Assembly (NCBI RefSeq): GCF_937616625.2 | Contig: NC_065574.1 | Coordinates: forward strand, 9,054,501 to 9,118,500 | DNA: 64,000 nucleotides | From: Mercurialis annua | Taxonomy: Eukaryota > Streptophyta > Magnoliopsida > Malpighiales > Euphorbiaceae | Direction: 5' to 3' | Shown here: positions 35,999 to 52,191 of the stretch, piece by piece | Layout: each line of letters opens with the position of its first letter | How positions within the stretch are numbered: the first letter of the stretch is position 1 | Notes under the pieces: generated by a model | Databases searched by the model: none | Seen by the model: only the letters and a program-made list of their open reading frames with translations | Told to the model about the DNA's origin: nothing | Program-made: the position numbers and the translations under genes

Positions 35999-37820
35999 TA
36001 TAATATAAAGTTTGAATATAGTATTTGATTTTATAAAATTGACAGACAAAATGTTTAAATTATATTTTAGAAATATATTTGATAAAATAATTAAATTTGT
36101 GTACATAATAAATTATTTTTCATTTTAGTTACAATTTGGTGCAAAAAGTATTTTTTTTTATCAATCGGGGTCAACTTGAAATAACGAAAAGACTAGGAAT
36201 CTATGTCTTTTATCACTAAAGTATGTATCATCAATCTCTTTTGTTATATACAACACGATAATTCCAATCTAAAAACTAAAGAGTAAAATCGAAAGAGGAG
36301 AAAGAAATCGAGCGGGAAAGCCCCCCAGGGACAGTAGGAGGGAATCATACCCGCCCCTAAGCATACAAATTGCTTTTCAATACAATTTCTTTCAAATTTA
36401 TTAAAATTTTATGATTCCCAAACTTTGGATAGTAAACAGTACTGTTGCGACAGATTATTCATATTATCGCTATACTTTATTTTAGTGAGCGGATTAAAAA
36501 TCTACCAAACATTTATCAAAAAATTACAAACGATTTTCTAAAACATCTATCAAAAATTTATTAAAAGTGTACCTTTCTAAAAAGAAATAAAAAAATAGCT
36601 CATTTTTATGAAAAAAATAAAATTAGCACATAAAAGTAGATACTTTCTATAAAAAGCCTTGTATAGGAACCTTATTTCTTCTAAGGCCGGCCCTGCTATA
36701 AGGTATGTCCAGTTTACAGAGTTGTCGTCTTGGGTGAAATGCAAATGTATAGTATGACATTGTAATTGAATTCGGTTGTCTTCTACAGTGGAATACGTCG
36801 CAAAATGTCATAGGAAGAGAATATTTGCATTAATTACATTTGTTTCTCTTCCATTCTTATCTTTCATACTGTACACATATTCCTTCAACTTCTAGCAACA
36901 AATTAGTTTCTTCGTTGTCATCTACACAATTCATATTTTGCTAAAAAGATCAAGGGCATTTTAGTCAATTGATACGTACCTTTTTTTTTTTGATATAATA
37001 AGGTGGCAATATACAAATATCCATGTATTACTATTTGACATATATTCTATTTTTTTTTGTTGAGAATACATATATTAGTATTTAATTTATTCTAACGAGG
37101 AATACATACTTATTTTAGATTATAATTAAATTTAAGTTATTTAACTTTGAATTGAATGAATTAATGATGAATAAAACATCTATGTTGTATTTTTTTTGGA
37201 TATAAATTTAATTCCAAATTTCTTTACTTATTTGAATTTTTATTTTTATTCTTCTTATTTCTTTAATATAATATAAAATGAGATAAATTAATAAAAAAAT
37301 TGCTAGCAAATATACGATATAATTAAATAATTGATTAAATTATACCAAAAAGTGATTATTGTTAAAGAAATATTATCTCCAAATATAACAAAGAATAAGA
37401 CATTACAATTCTTTTTTATTATATACATTGATATTATTACCTTGAATTATCTGCTAGTATATCTTTAGTTAGATTTATTTTATTTCTAAAATGTATACAA
37501 TAATGTAGAGAATTTTTCAAACCTCTTATAATAAACATATAAATTAAATAAAAAAAAGATGGCATCATCTACCATATATAAAAATAGAATAAAGAACTGT
37601 AAATCACAATTTAAAAAAATTATAGACTAGTAAAGTTCATATTCCGAATACAATCAAATAACCTTACCAATCATTTTCAAAATCTATATTTTCTGAACTT
37701 TAAGGCATATATATTATTAGGATCAAATTAAATAAATTAAGATACATACAATATAGTTTTGAATATTAAATAACTATATTTATCCGTGTTTACACATGCT
37801 AATACTGATAATTAACCTGA
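35999..37820. other. Intergenic, no gene seen; no BTB exon
   Basis: AT-rich. I searched it for an upstream BTB exon of the NPH3 gene and found no segment reading like one. A short GC-richer patch (ccccccagggacagtaggag, near 36320) has no coding sense. Confidence 0.45.
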
Positions 37821-37825
37821 ACATC

Positions 37826-37833
37826 TATATAAG
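37826..37833 (+). promoter_or_regulatory. TATA box of the NPH3-family gene
   Basis: TATATAAG lies 97 nt before the first ATG of the NPH3-family gene. Its position suggests that transcription starts just upstream of that ATG, so the protein truly begins without a BTB domain. Confidence 0.5.
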
Positions 37834-37922
37834 CAGGACCATACTCAAAATTCCAAACAAAAATATTTTCCTTACTCACAAATTCACAATTGTCATCCTC
37901 ACCATATAGGTTGCCAACCAAA

Positions 37923-40519
37923 ATGAAAAAAAATTCCCTGCAAAATCCTGTCACTTTCTCAGGAAAAACATCACAATTCGCAGCCGAATGCTGGTTCGAC
38001 GACGCATGCATACTCAACATGGATTATTTCGTTAAAACATTAGCCGGTATAAAGGCTAAAGGCGTACGTCCAGATCTTATCGGTTCAATCATAACACATT
38101 ATGCATCAAAATGGCTACCGGAGCTATCTGCCGGCGATGGTAGTAGCCCTAGTGAAAGAGAACTAACGAACTTCCAAGAATCACCGGAAAGCGTAACGGC
38201 TTCATGGATGAAAAAGAGATTCTTCGTTGAAACCCTAGTGGGCGTTTTGCCACCGGAGAAAGATTCAATCCCGTGTAACTTCTTGTTACGCCTTCTCCGG
38301 TCGGCGAACATGGTCGGAGTTGAGCCTTCTTATAGAGCTGAGCTGGAGAAGAGAATTTCATGGCAACTCGACGAAGCGTCGCTAAAAGAGTTGATGATAC
38401 CGTCTTTTAGTCATACTTGTGGAACGTTGTTGGACGTTGAGTTGGTGACTCGGTTGGTGAAAAGGTTTGTTATTAGTTTAGATGAGTCGACTCATAAAAG
38501 TGGCGGAGGTGGCGGTGGCGGTGGTGCAGCTTTGATTAAAGTAGCTAAGCTTGTTGACTGTTACTTAGCTGAAGCTGGCGTTGATGCTAACTTGAGTTTG
38601 TCGGAGTTTGATGAACTTGCTTCTGCTTTGCCTAGCCATGCTCGTGCTACTGATGATGGTTTATACCGTGCCATTGATACTTATCTCAAAGTAAGAAACT
38701 AATTTTTTTTTTGCATAATCTGTTTTACCATATATTTGATATCACTATAAATTTAATTTATATGTTTTTTTTTTTGATAAAAATCCCTTGCACAAAATTG
38801 TTATTGAATTTGAGTCGTCAATATAATTGAATCGAATCTAATTGAATATTAACAAGTTTGACTTCAACTAATTTTTTTAAAATCCTTATATGAAATTAAA
38901 GAGTAATTTTAGGATAAAGTAATTAAACATAAGTTTAATTAATTAAAAACATTAATCATAATTTTAGATTGAATTTGGCTCAAAAATGATATGCATCATG
39001 ATCGAAGCTGACAAGTATCAATTGTTAGGTCCACAAATTGCCACACTCGAACTATAAAACTGCAACTATTCGAAATTTTAATCCATTATTTTTAAAAAAT
39101 TCAATTTTGCATATACACAATGGCATCACTTTATATTTGATTACTGCTAGTAATAGTAAATAGTAGGAAATTGACAATAAGAACTGAAGGCAAATGTAAT
39201 CTGCTGGGACCAAAAAATAGTAATTAGTGGTTGCTGCTGTAATTAGTGGGTTCGTTACAGTATGTCACAGAGCATGTAAATTTACATATATGCCCTATAT
39301 CTAGTTTAAACCCAAGGAATAAAATTTCTCTAGATAAGTTATTTTGTGTGGTTGGTGAACAGTACATGTGAGAAGAAGTGAGTGTCAGATGTGCCATTTA
39401 TTACCATTAACATTGACACGTCATCGTCTAGGGTATTGTTTGTGTCTGGGTTTAATTTTATCCTTCAGACATTTCTGCTCATGAATACCATAATTCATCG
39501 AAATTTTGCAGTACATTTGCATGCTTTACTGCTTATTTTGCATTAGACATAGCCATTAACTACCCTGGGACTTCTTATTAAGTAATTATGTTATTTTTTT
39601 AAAAAATTAACAGGACATTATTTAAAGGATTATCTCAACATAAACTATCGAATTGATAAACATATCATATAGATTATATTTTACATGATAACATGTTTAA
39701 CTTGTTCAATCTATTTAAAAGATTATTTCTGCTGTCATTTTTGTAATCAAAATACATTAGTATCCTCTTTTGTTGATTAATTTCGTCAATTAACTTGATC
39801 AAAATATTTAATTGTTAAAATAAATTTTAATTTGACTTATACATTTATTTTTAAAATGCATAAATGGATAGAAATATAATATTGTTTAATAAATAACTAT
39901 CAAATGTTTTTTAAAATTTATTTAAATTATTTTATGCTAAACTGTATCTTTGAAATAGGCACACGCTGGAGCATCAAAGCAAGAGAGGAAAATACTATGC
40001 AGATTAATAGACAGCCGAAAGCTCTCGCCTGAAGCATCACTCCACGCTGCTCAAAACGAAAGATTACCCGTTCGAGCCGTAATCCAAGTCCTCTTCTCCG
40101 AACAAACCAAGCTCAGTCGACACATCGACTGGAGCGGCTCCTTCAACGGAACCCGAAGCCCACACTCATCCACCTTCGATCCTCCAGGTCGGTCCCATTC
40201 GAAACGAGAAATGTACGCTCAACAGAAAGAAATAAGCAAGTTACGAGAAGATGTTGTTAGGCTACAAGGCCAATGTCATGCATTGCAGACACAGATCGAA
40301 AGGATGACCGCCCCGGCGGAGAAGAAGAAATTAGGGTTTTTCAGGTGGAAGAAGTTTGGTATTATGACTACATTTAAAAGTAATGTTAGTGTTGTTGATC
40401 AGAAGATTTTTGAAGATGGTGATCGTGATGGAGTTGGGTTTGGAAGACAGACTCCGATTGATATGAAGACTCGGTTGATGAAACGTAGGACTCCTATCCG
40501 TAGAAAATCCATGTCTTGA
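37923..40519 (+). CDS. NPH3-domain protein lacking BTB (NPH3/RPT2-like family)
   Basis: Two exons, 37923-38690 and 39959-40519 (phase 0), give 442 aa. The NPH3 domain fills most of it: AECWFDDACILNMDYFVKTL, GVLPPEKDSIPCNFLLRLLR, ELMIPSFSHTCGTLLDVELV, LVDCYLAEAGVD, LPSHARATDDGLYRAIDTYL and ASLHAAQNERLPVRAVIQVL. Canonical members have an N-terminal BTB/POZ domain that binds cullin 3; here the ATG sits directly before the NPH3 domain. A short coiled coil (REMYAQQKEISKLREDVVRL) follows. The end is RRKSMS, with Ser440 third from the C-terminus, as in NPH3's 14-3-3 site. A nine-Gly run interrupts the domain near residue 196. BTB-less paralogues of about 450 aa exist in Arabidopsis (At1g52770, At3g15570, from memory), so the length is normal for this clade. 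The molecular role is not established; membrane-associated auxin or phototropism signalling is the family's field. Confidence 0.9.
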
Positions 40520-41998
40520 ACATATTTGAATATGAAGAGGATGATTAGTACGTATTATTTCACTTTAATTTAGTTTAGTTTTATTATCATTCGTTTAATT
40601 AATTAATGCAAGATTGATATGTAGAGTGGAATAAATTATCTTTCTCGAGTCTGAATAAAATAAACTAGCTGAGTAATTATCCTACACATTTGATGTGTAA
40701 AATAAGATTTACAAAAAGTTAATAATATTCTGATAACATAATTTAACAGTCATTTTTTTTCTCTCTAAATTTTTGTTTTTTCTTTTTCTTTCTGTTCGCG
40801 AGATTTTCACTTTACTCGAACCTTTGAATTTATTAATGGGTAACTTCAGGTACTGATGCTTTAACCGGGGTGATTCTAGATGAGGTAAACATGATTTGAA
40901 TGACGTAACCTTTATTCAAGTGACGTAACCTGAATTCAAATAACGTTATCCAAATTGTGAATGATATTGCCGCCGTTCGATTAAACTAACAGTATTAATC
41001 TGGGAATGCTGAGATCCAAGCGAGATTAATATCATTTCTACTCCTAAACTAAGATTCAATCCGGAGATTGGGATAAAAAGCCTGAGTTTTGGTTTTGATT
41101 AATGATGTGTTGATAAAAATAATAATATAATAATACTTGCTACTTATAGAGAGCAAAACCCTAATAAAGAGTCCTAGTACTAATGAGATTCTATCTCCTA
41201 ATCAATAAAAAAATTTAAATAAAAAAAAGACTAAAAATAAATATAGCTCTTTATTGGGCTATCATCCCATATAGCCCATTTAGCTCTCTCATCAAGTCTT
41301 GGGCTAACGCATCCCAGATCTTTTATCCGGATCTCTGGGCCAGTGCAAACACTTTCAAACAAATCTTTTTCTTTCTAAACTTTTGCTCATTTTTTCTTTT
41401 AAACAAATTTTTCTTTTCATCTTCATCTTTTAAAAGATGAGGAGAAAGTAATTTTCGATTTTAATGAAAAATTATCTTTTATTAATTTTTATGATTTTGA
41501 TATTTGATTCAATAGATCTTTCTGATAAGACGTTTATCTCTCCGATTTGAATTTTATCATTTGTTTGAAAACTCTTTCATAATTTCATTTCAATTTGTAG
41601 GTTGATTTTTTAGGTTATTGAAAGATTTTTAATAATTGTTCGGACTTTAAATTTAAATTCTTGACGATTTAAGATTTTTCAGAGGATTATCGATCTAATT
41701 TTTATAGTCTCATTGAGAACGATGATTGAAAATTACTAGATTTTAACGGATCAAATGGATGGTCGGTCTTATTAGAAGATTGGTAAATTAAATACGTAGC
41801 ACATCCACATAACTTTTTTTTTTCAAAATGTCTAAGTTGAACTGAAAATCGAACTCCAAACTCCGAACATTTACGTAATTACAAATGGAACTAAATTGTA
41901 TTCACCAAATAACCGAACTATAATTGCAATTTTAGCTCGGCTCGTTTACGATTGCATTTTATGACTACATCTGCCGCTGTCTTCTCGTCACTTCCATG
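40520..41998. other. Intergenic, no gene seen
   Basis: Spacer after the NPH3-family gene. Near 40895-40955 three short related words (gaatgacgtaacct, caagtgacgtaacct, caaataacgttatcc) form a small TGACGT-type cluster of unknown meaning. Nothing coding. Confidence 0.35.
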
Positions 41999-42562
41999 TA
42001 GGGCTGTGCAATTGGCCGGTTCGGTCGGTTTTTGTGATCGAACTGAAAAAACCAAAAATCAAAATTGGGTGAAATTTTAAAACCGAACCGAAACTGAAGT
42101 TGGTTAAAATCGAAATTAAAAAGACCGAAATTTTTTGGTTCGATTTTTTAAAATTATTATTTTTCTTCTAGTTTTTAATAAAAAAAATTAAAAAATTATT
42201 GATTAATAATAACTTTACATATGTTATTTGTATATTTTATTTATTATAATAAATTTATTAACTTATATATTAGATATAATTAAAGAATAAATACTAAAAA
42301 AAATAAAAATAAACATATTAATTTTTTTTAAAAAATAAAAATAAACATATTAATTTTTTTAAAAAATAAAAAAAATTTGTTATTCGGTTTTTTCGGTCGG
42401 TTCGGTTTATAAGAATTTAAAACCGAATTAAAAACCGAACATCAAATTTTTAAATTGACAAAGATCAAATCAAATTTTTTTACCAAAAAATCGAACTAAT
42501 ATTAAAATTTTAATTTTGTTCGATTTGATTTTTCGGTTCAATTTGGTTTTTGCATACCTCCA
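41999..42562. mobile_element. Foldback MITE-like element rich in GGTTCGGT words
   Basis: Starts tagggctgtgca and ends with the near inverse tgcatacctcca. Both arms are full of (A)ACCGAAC / GTTCGGTT words (for example ttttcggtcggttcggttta near 42390), and the centre is AT-rich. TAGGG-GTGCA ends are typical of hAT-type MITEs in plants, but no 8-bp target duplication is evident. Confidence 0.4.
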
Positions 42563-42634
42563 CGGCTAGTAATAGAATTATCGATTATGGGCTGACAAAA
42601 AGCCCACTAAAATAACCATTAACCCACGGACTTT

Positions 42635-42934
42635 TTCTCACCGCCGCCCATATTCAACTGCGCCACCCTTCGCCGCTGCTTTCCCGGTTCCGCCGCAAAC
42701 CATCGTCTACCTCTCCGCCACTTACTGCCCAGGTTTCTTTCTTTGCTTTCCTTGGCTAATTTGTTTCTTAATTCAGTATCAATAAAAGTACCGCAACGAA
42801 GCTCGTGATGCAGTAAAAGTAAGTTCATAATTTGCATCTGATGCTCACATATAGTTAGACATAGCATTCATAATTAATGTTCTGACATTTATTTCTCTCT
42901 TTTTCAGAGTATATTTGCAAGTTAATTGATTCTC
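42635..42934 (+). promoter_or_regulatory. 5' leader of UMP-CMP kinase with probable leader intron
   Basis: A C-rich stretch (caccgccgcccatattcaac, ccgctgctttcccggttccg) ends at tactgcccag|gtttctttc, a plausible donor near 42733. An acceptor ttttcag at 42901-42907 precedes the start codon at 42935. This fits a non-coding first exon and a leader intron of about 175 bp. Inferred from splice-like borders only. Confidence 0.4.
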
Positions 42935-47050
<4,116 letters not shown>

Positions 47051-47297
47051 GAGATGTAGACGGTGTAGGGATTGGAGTGAGTATCTATATGAAGGTAATG
47101 TTTGTGTAAGATGTGTTCATTTGAAGCTGGTTTCTCCTTTGAGAACTGAAACAGCATGCTTTTGTGGAATAGATGTAATGTGATAGTAGTTATATTCCTT
47201 TTCAGGTGATGTGTTATATGTCGATTGGTTTCGTATATGAGGAATATACCTCTTTATTCTTGTTACTGCTGTATTCTTTAAATAAATGATTATACAA

Positions 47298-47328
<31 letters not shown>
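47298..47328. repeat. (AAT)n microsatellite
   Basis: About ten perfect AAT units directly downstream of a possible poly(A) signal (aataaa near 47280) of the UMP-CMP kinase gene. Confidence 0.95.
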
Positions 47329-47815
47329 TTTGGGACATGCTAACATCTATTGTTATCATCTCATCTTTAATCTGTAAATATATATAGAAAAGGGTAGCTA
47401 GCCATCTTCAGAGGAATAATTGAAGCTGTCTGAAATTAGATTCAGAGACACCACTAAATTTATTATTTTCTTTTTTTAACTAGTAGTAATTCAGTTTTAC
47501 CCTACCATCTTCAAGTACTATTTTGCTTGGTTGATGGATTCCTCTCTATGATTTTTCTCGTCTTGAAATGCACCCTTATTTGAAATTGTTAATATCAATT
47601 CATTACTTTTTGTTGTTTAATGAGCAATATTTGTTCTATTGAACATTATGGGGTATCTATATCAGTTTTTATTTATTTGTAGGTGGTATATCCAACCAAA
47701 AGTTAATAGTGTAATTTATGTTTGCTAAGTGTTCGGATAGCCGGTGGAGTTAAGAATACATAGTTGCTATTATAAAGTACAAGTGCAGAAAATAAGAGAA
47801 ATATTATAATCCAAA

Positions 47816-48550
47816 GTGATTCCAGCCAGTGGGATGTCGATCTTGTCCGTGATGTTTTTGTTCCATCAGACCATGACAGAATTCTTAAGTCCGTTAAGTG
47901 TGAGGGATGTGAAGGATAATTGGCGCTGGGTTCTGGATTCTAAAAACAGATTTACTGTCAAAAGTGTTTACAGGGTTCTGCAAGGTAACCTGTTCAGCAA
48001 TGATGCTGCATTCTGGAATAAGCTTTGGAGTCTCAAAGTTCCTCTCCATGTGAGGATTTTTCTCTGGATACCGTGCTGTAATTATCTCCCTACAGCTGAT
48101 GCTCTTGCCTAGAAACGAGTCTTCATCAACTCGGTCTGCCCTGTGTGTAACGGCTGGACTGAAACTCCTCTCCATATCTTGTACAATTTCCCTTTTGCAA
48201 TTTAATTCTGGAACCTCAATGCTGAGGATTGGGTCTGCAGACTTCTCGAATCTCGGATGTCAAGGATTGGTGTTACAGTTGTTTTTTTTTTCTCCTGAGT
48301 ATGGAAGACTGCGAGCTTGCAGCAATGAAAGTGCCTGGGAGCTTCCATTGTCAACTCTGCTGGTCACCGTCTCTTCGTCTGGAACAGAGCTAGAGCCAGC
48401 AGCTCGGTCTTGATGCTCAAGACACAAGCAAAGAAGACGGAGTGGTATCTTGGAGAACGCCCGAGAAAGATTGGTACAAAGTTATAGTCGCAGGTATTAT
48501 CGAACTCCGGAGGTGTTGCAACAGGCTGTTTTGTTTGCAAAGGTAGCATC
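47816..48550 (+). pseudogene. L1-type LINE fragment (reverse-transcriptase zinc-binding region)
   Basis: Reads WDVDLVRDVFVPSD in one frame and VKDNWRWVLDSKNRFTVKSV in the next, then AFWNKLWSLKVPLHVRIFLW, LPTADALA-stop, VFINSVCPVCNGWTETPLHI. This is the zf-RVT region that follows the reverse transcriptase in plant L1 ORF2, with at least one frameshift and stops. The scrap ends near 48545, before an RNase H domain. It lies between UMP-CMP kinase and ECB2. Confidence 0.75.
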
Positions 48551-48971
48551 CATCATTTAATTTTATTCATTGTAAAACTATATTAAATTTTTTAATATCA
48601 GTTTAATAAAAAGAATTTAGGAAAAATTTATTTGCATCAATAATATTTAAAGTTAAAAAGTAAATTTGAAATTACTACTTAAAAAAATAAATTTTATCTG
48701 ATTAAATTCTATCCGTCTTGCAAGGTTTAAAATTTAATTCAATTTTTTTTACTATCCCTTTAATTGAAAAACACAGATTAAACTAGAAAATAACACATCT
48801 GAAATGCTCATTAAACGACATGCCGTTCTATTTCGGTTGACATCTAAAATGTAACTAACCAACCTCTCCTCCATTTACCAGTTCACTATTTCTTGTAAGA
48901 AATCTTACCGTTAAACCTTGTCAGCAAACCTCACTAAAGAAATGCTCTCTCACTTCATTTCCTGAAAATAA

Positions 48972-51584
48972 ATGGCTTTCTCTGCTAAAACCCTTCACCT
49001 CCCTCTCCCTCTACATTCCCAAAACCCTAATTTCCCAAATACCCAACACCCCATTTTCAAAAAGACCCTAACTTTCTCATTCAAATCCATCAAACCCAAC
49101 AAACTAAAATCAACCAAAACCTCACTCACCACCACTCAAAACAACCCAACAAACTCACAGTTACTTCACTTATGCCTCAATGGGAACTTAAAACAAGCCA
49201 TAAAACACCTTAATTCAATGCAAGAATTGAAAATTCTAGTGGAAGATGAAACCTATATAGCTCTAATAAGATTATGTGAGAATAAAAGAGGGTATAATGA
49301 GGGTGATTATGTGTGTAAATCTGTTTTGAATTCATTGGTTACCCCATTAAATGTTAGGGTTGGCAATGCTTTGTTGAGTATGTATGTGAGGTTTGGCGAG
49401 TTGGGTGATGCTTGGAATGTGTTTGGGAGAATGGGTGAGAGAGATTTGTTTTCTTGGAATGTTTTAGTTGGTGGGTATGCTAAAGGGGGGTTCTTTGATG
49501 AGGCTTTGTGTTTGTATCATAGGATGTTGTGGGTTGGTATTAGGCCTGATATTTATACTTTTCCTTGTATTTTGAGGAGTTGTGGTGGTGCTAGTGATTT
49601 GGTTAGGGGCAAGGAGATTCATTGTCATGTTGTTAGATTTGGGTTTGAGTTGGATGTTAGTGTTGTTAATGCTTTGATCACCATGTATGTGAAATGTGGT
49701 TGTGTTGATTCGGCACGTGTGGTGTTTGATAAAATGCGCCAGAGAGATAGGATTTCTTGGAATGCGATGATTTCCGGGTATTTTGAGAATGGTGATTGTA
49801 TGGAAGGTCTGTATTTGTTTTTAGTGATGCTTGAGCTTTCGGTTGATCCTGATTTGATGACCATGACTAGTGTGATCTCTGCGTGTGAGCTTCTTGGTGA
49901 TGATAGATTAGGGAGACAGATTCATGGGTATGTAATGAAGACAGGGTATACTAATGATGTTTCAGTGAATTCTTTGTTGATTCAGATGTACTCAAGTCTT
50001 GGCTATTGGGAGGAAGCAGAAAGACTGTTTTCGGGAATGGAATATAGAAATGTTGTGTCATGGACGGCAATGATTTCGAGTTATGAGGACAATTCAATGC
50101 CTGAAAAGGCCTTGGATACTTACAAAAACATGGAGCTAGCAGGTATAATGCCTGATGAGATTACAATAGCCTGCGTTCTGTCTGCATGTGCTTCGTTAGG
50201 ACAATTAGATTTGGGTGTGAAGCTTCATAAACTTGCTGACAGGATGGGACTAATGTCATATGTTATTGTCGCAAACTCGCTCATTGATATGTATTCAAAA
50301 TGCAAATGCATTGATAAGGCTTTGGAAGTCTTTCATCACATCCCTGACAAAAATGTGATATCCTGGACTTCAATCATTCTAGGCCTCCGTATAAACAATC
50401 GGAGTTTCGAGGCATTATCATTCTTTTCGAAGATGAATGTCAATGTAAAACCAAATTCTGTTACTTTGATTTCCGTCCTCTCTGCATGTGCTAGAATAGG
50501 AGCCTTGATGTGTGGGAAAGAGACTCATGCCTATGCATTAAAAACTGGTATAGTATCTGAAGGATTTCTACCAAATGCAATTTTAGACATGTATGTGAGG
50601 TGTGGGAGGATGGGACTGGCATTGAACCAATTTAACTTGTACAAAAAGGATGTTGCTGCTTGGAATATTTTGCTGAGAGGGTATGCTGATCGAGGGCGAG
50701 GAGCACGGACAATTGAGTTATTTAATAAAATGATCGCGTCTAAAGTTAATCCTGATGATGTGACATATATAGCGTTACTATGTTCTTGTAGTAGTTCTGG
50801 AATGGTAAAAGAAGGTTTCGAGCATTTTAGTCGCATGAAACTGAATCATGTCGATCCAAATTTGAAACATTATGCCTGTATGGTTGATCTACTAGGTCGT
50901 GCAGGAAAACTGAAGGAAGCTCATGAATTTATAGAGAAAATGCCTATAAAACCAGATCCAGCCATATGGGGAGCCTTATTGAATGCATGCAGGATACATC
51001 GGCAGGTGCAACTTGGGGAACTTGCAGCTCGGAAAATTTTCGAGGAGGATACAAAAAGTATCGGATATTACATTCTCTTATGTAATCTCTATGCTGAGAG
51101 TGGTAAATGGGATGAACTTGCAAATTTAAGAAGTATAATGAAGCTGGAAGGGCTGATTGTTGATTCTGGCTGTAGTTGGGTGGAAGTGAAGGGCAAAGTT
51201 CATGCTTTCCTTAGCGGCGATAATTTTCATCCTCAGATAAAGGAAATAAACACGGTTTTGGAGGGATTTTATGCCAAAATGAAGGCAGCTGGACACATTT
51301 CTATGAATGAAGTCGAAACTTCAAAAGCCGACATCTTTTGTGGGCACAGTGAGAGACATGCAATCGCTTTTGGACTAATTAATACTGCTCCGGGGTCACC
51401 TATTTTGGTTACGAAAAACCTTTACATGTGCAAAACTTGCCACAGAATCATCAAATTCATTTCAAACATTGTTCGCAGAGAGATATCTGTAAGGGATGCA
51501 GAGCAGTTTCACCATTTCAAAGACGGTACATGTTCTTGTGGGGGTGAAGGTTACTGGAAAAAGGTTGACGAGGAAGAATCTTAG
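48972..51584 (+). CDS. ECB2: PLS-DYW pentatricopeptide protein, plastid RNA editing factor (ECB2/VAC1)
   Basis: A single exon of 870 codons. The N-terminal 60 or so residues are Ser/Thr/Pro/Lys-rich with few acids (MAFSAKTLHLPLPL...), a plastid transit peptide. Residues from about 65 to 640 hold tandem P, L and S pentatricopeptide motifs (SWNVLVGGYAKGGFFDEALC, NALITMYVKCGCVDSARVVF). E-type motifs follow (LLGRAGKLKEAHEFIEKMPI; WGALLNACRI), then a DYW deaminase domain with the zinc signature HSE at 792-794 and CKTC at 820-823, plus HHFKDGTCSC at 847-856. The family converts specific C to U in organelle transcripts. Arabidopsis ECB2 edits accD and ndhF and is needed for early chloroplast development. 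The match to Arabidopsis At1g15510 is nearly collinear (SMQEL, LSACELLGDDRLGR, CGKETHA). The C-terminus reads GEGYW plus eight residues instead of ending DYW. Confidence 0.93.
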   Translation: MAFSAKTLHLPLPLHSQNPNFPNTQHPIFKKTLTFSFKSIKPNKLKSTKTSLTTTQNNPTNSQLLHLCLNGNLKQAIKHLNSMQELKILVEDETYIALIRLCENKRGYNEGDYVCKSVLNSLVTPLNVRVGNALLSMYVRFGELGDAWNVFGRMGERDLFSWNVLVGGYAKGGFFDEALCLYHRMLWVGIRPDIYTFPCILRSCGGASDLVRGKEIHCHVVRFGFELDVSVVNALITMYVKCGCVDSARVVFDKMRQRDRISWNAMISGYFENGDCMEGLYLFLVMLELSVDPDLMTMTSVISACELLGDDRLGRQIHGYVMKTGYTNDVSVNSLLIQMYSSLGYWEEAERLFSGMEYRNVVSWTAMISSYEDNSMPEKALDTYKNMELAGIMPDEITIACVLSACASLGQLDLGVKLHKLADRMGLMSYVIVANSLIDMYSKCKCIDKALEVFHHIPDKNVISWTSIILGLRINNRSFEALSFFSKMNVNVKPNSVTLISVLSACARIGALMCGKETHAYALKTGIVSEGFLPNAILDMYVRCGRMGLALNQFNLYKKDVAAWNILLRGYADRGRGARTIELFNKMIASKVNPDDVTYIALLCSCSSSGMVKEGFEHFSRMKLNHVDPNLKHYACMVDLLGRAGKLKEAHEFIEKMPIKPDPAIWGALLNACRIHRQVQLGELAARKIFEEDTKSIGYYILLCNLYAESGKWDELANLRSIMKLEGLIVDSGCSWVEVKGKVHAFLSGDNFHPQIKEINTVLEGFYAKMKAAGHISMNEVETSKADIFCGHSERHAIAFGLINTAPGSPILVTKNLYMCKTCHRIIKFISNIVRREISVRDAEQFHHFKDGTCSCGGEGYWKKVDEEES

Positions 51585-51882
51585 GGCCCTCTGATACCAA
51601 TGGCTGTATTCTTTTTCTGTACGGTGCGAGCCCCTCTTCTCTGCTCACAGCTTGTTACTATAATGTAACTTCCTAGTGTAAACAAATTTTAGAGTATAGT
51701 TGAAAAATAAATTAGTTAGGAAATAGAAGTAGCACTCAAACAAATGATGTATATTTCTGATATTATAATCAAGGAATCATGGAGATCCCTTTACAGTATG
51801 TTTCAGTTCCTTGCAATACAAACCAACATTTCCGACTAGCTGGGAAGATTAGGAGCGTACAAAAATCAAACAGATAAAACAA

Positions 51883-52191
51883 GGGGTAATGTCATAAAAA
51901 TTCACCAACTTTACACGTTTTCTCATTTTAATCACGTAGTTTAAATTTTCTCAGTTTCATGCACGAACTATCACTTTTTCTCAAATTCATGCATGGTGCT
52001 GAGGTGTCACGGCTTCATTGGTGTAATTCGCTGAGGTGGATATCATTTTACACTAATGAATGAGTGCCATCTCAGCATCGTGCATGAATTTGAGAAAAAA
52101 TGGTAGTTCGTGCATGAAAATAAGAAAATTTAAACTATGTGATTAAAATGAGAAAACGTGTAAAGTTTGTGATTTTTTTTGACATTGACCC
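51883..52191. mobile_element. Mutator-like MITE, 309 bp
   Basis: Inverted arms of about 130 bp (left ggggtaatgtcataaaaatt; right end, reverse-complemented, gggtcaatgtcaaaaaaaat) share tttacacgttttctcatttt and ctcaaattcatgca blocks. Flanking 9-mers ataaaacaa (51874-51882) and ataaaataa (52192-52200) match 8 of 9. Non-coding. It sits 300 bp downstream of ECB2, in or next to its 3' region. Confidence 0.8.

Noticed and set aside
37890..37922. Extension of the NPH3-family protein upstream of the ATG at 37923
   Set aside because: The frame is open but starts with TTG; the first ATG, 97 nt after a TATA box, is the better start.
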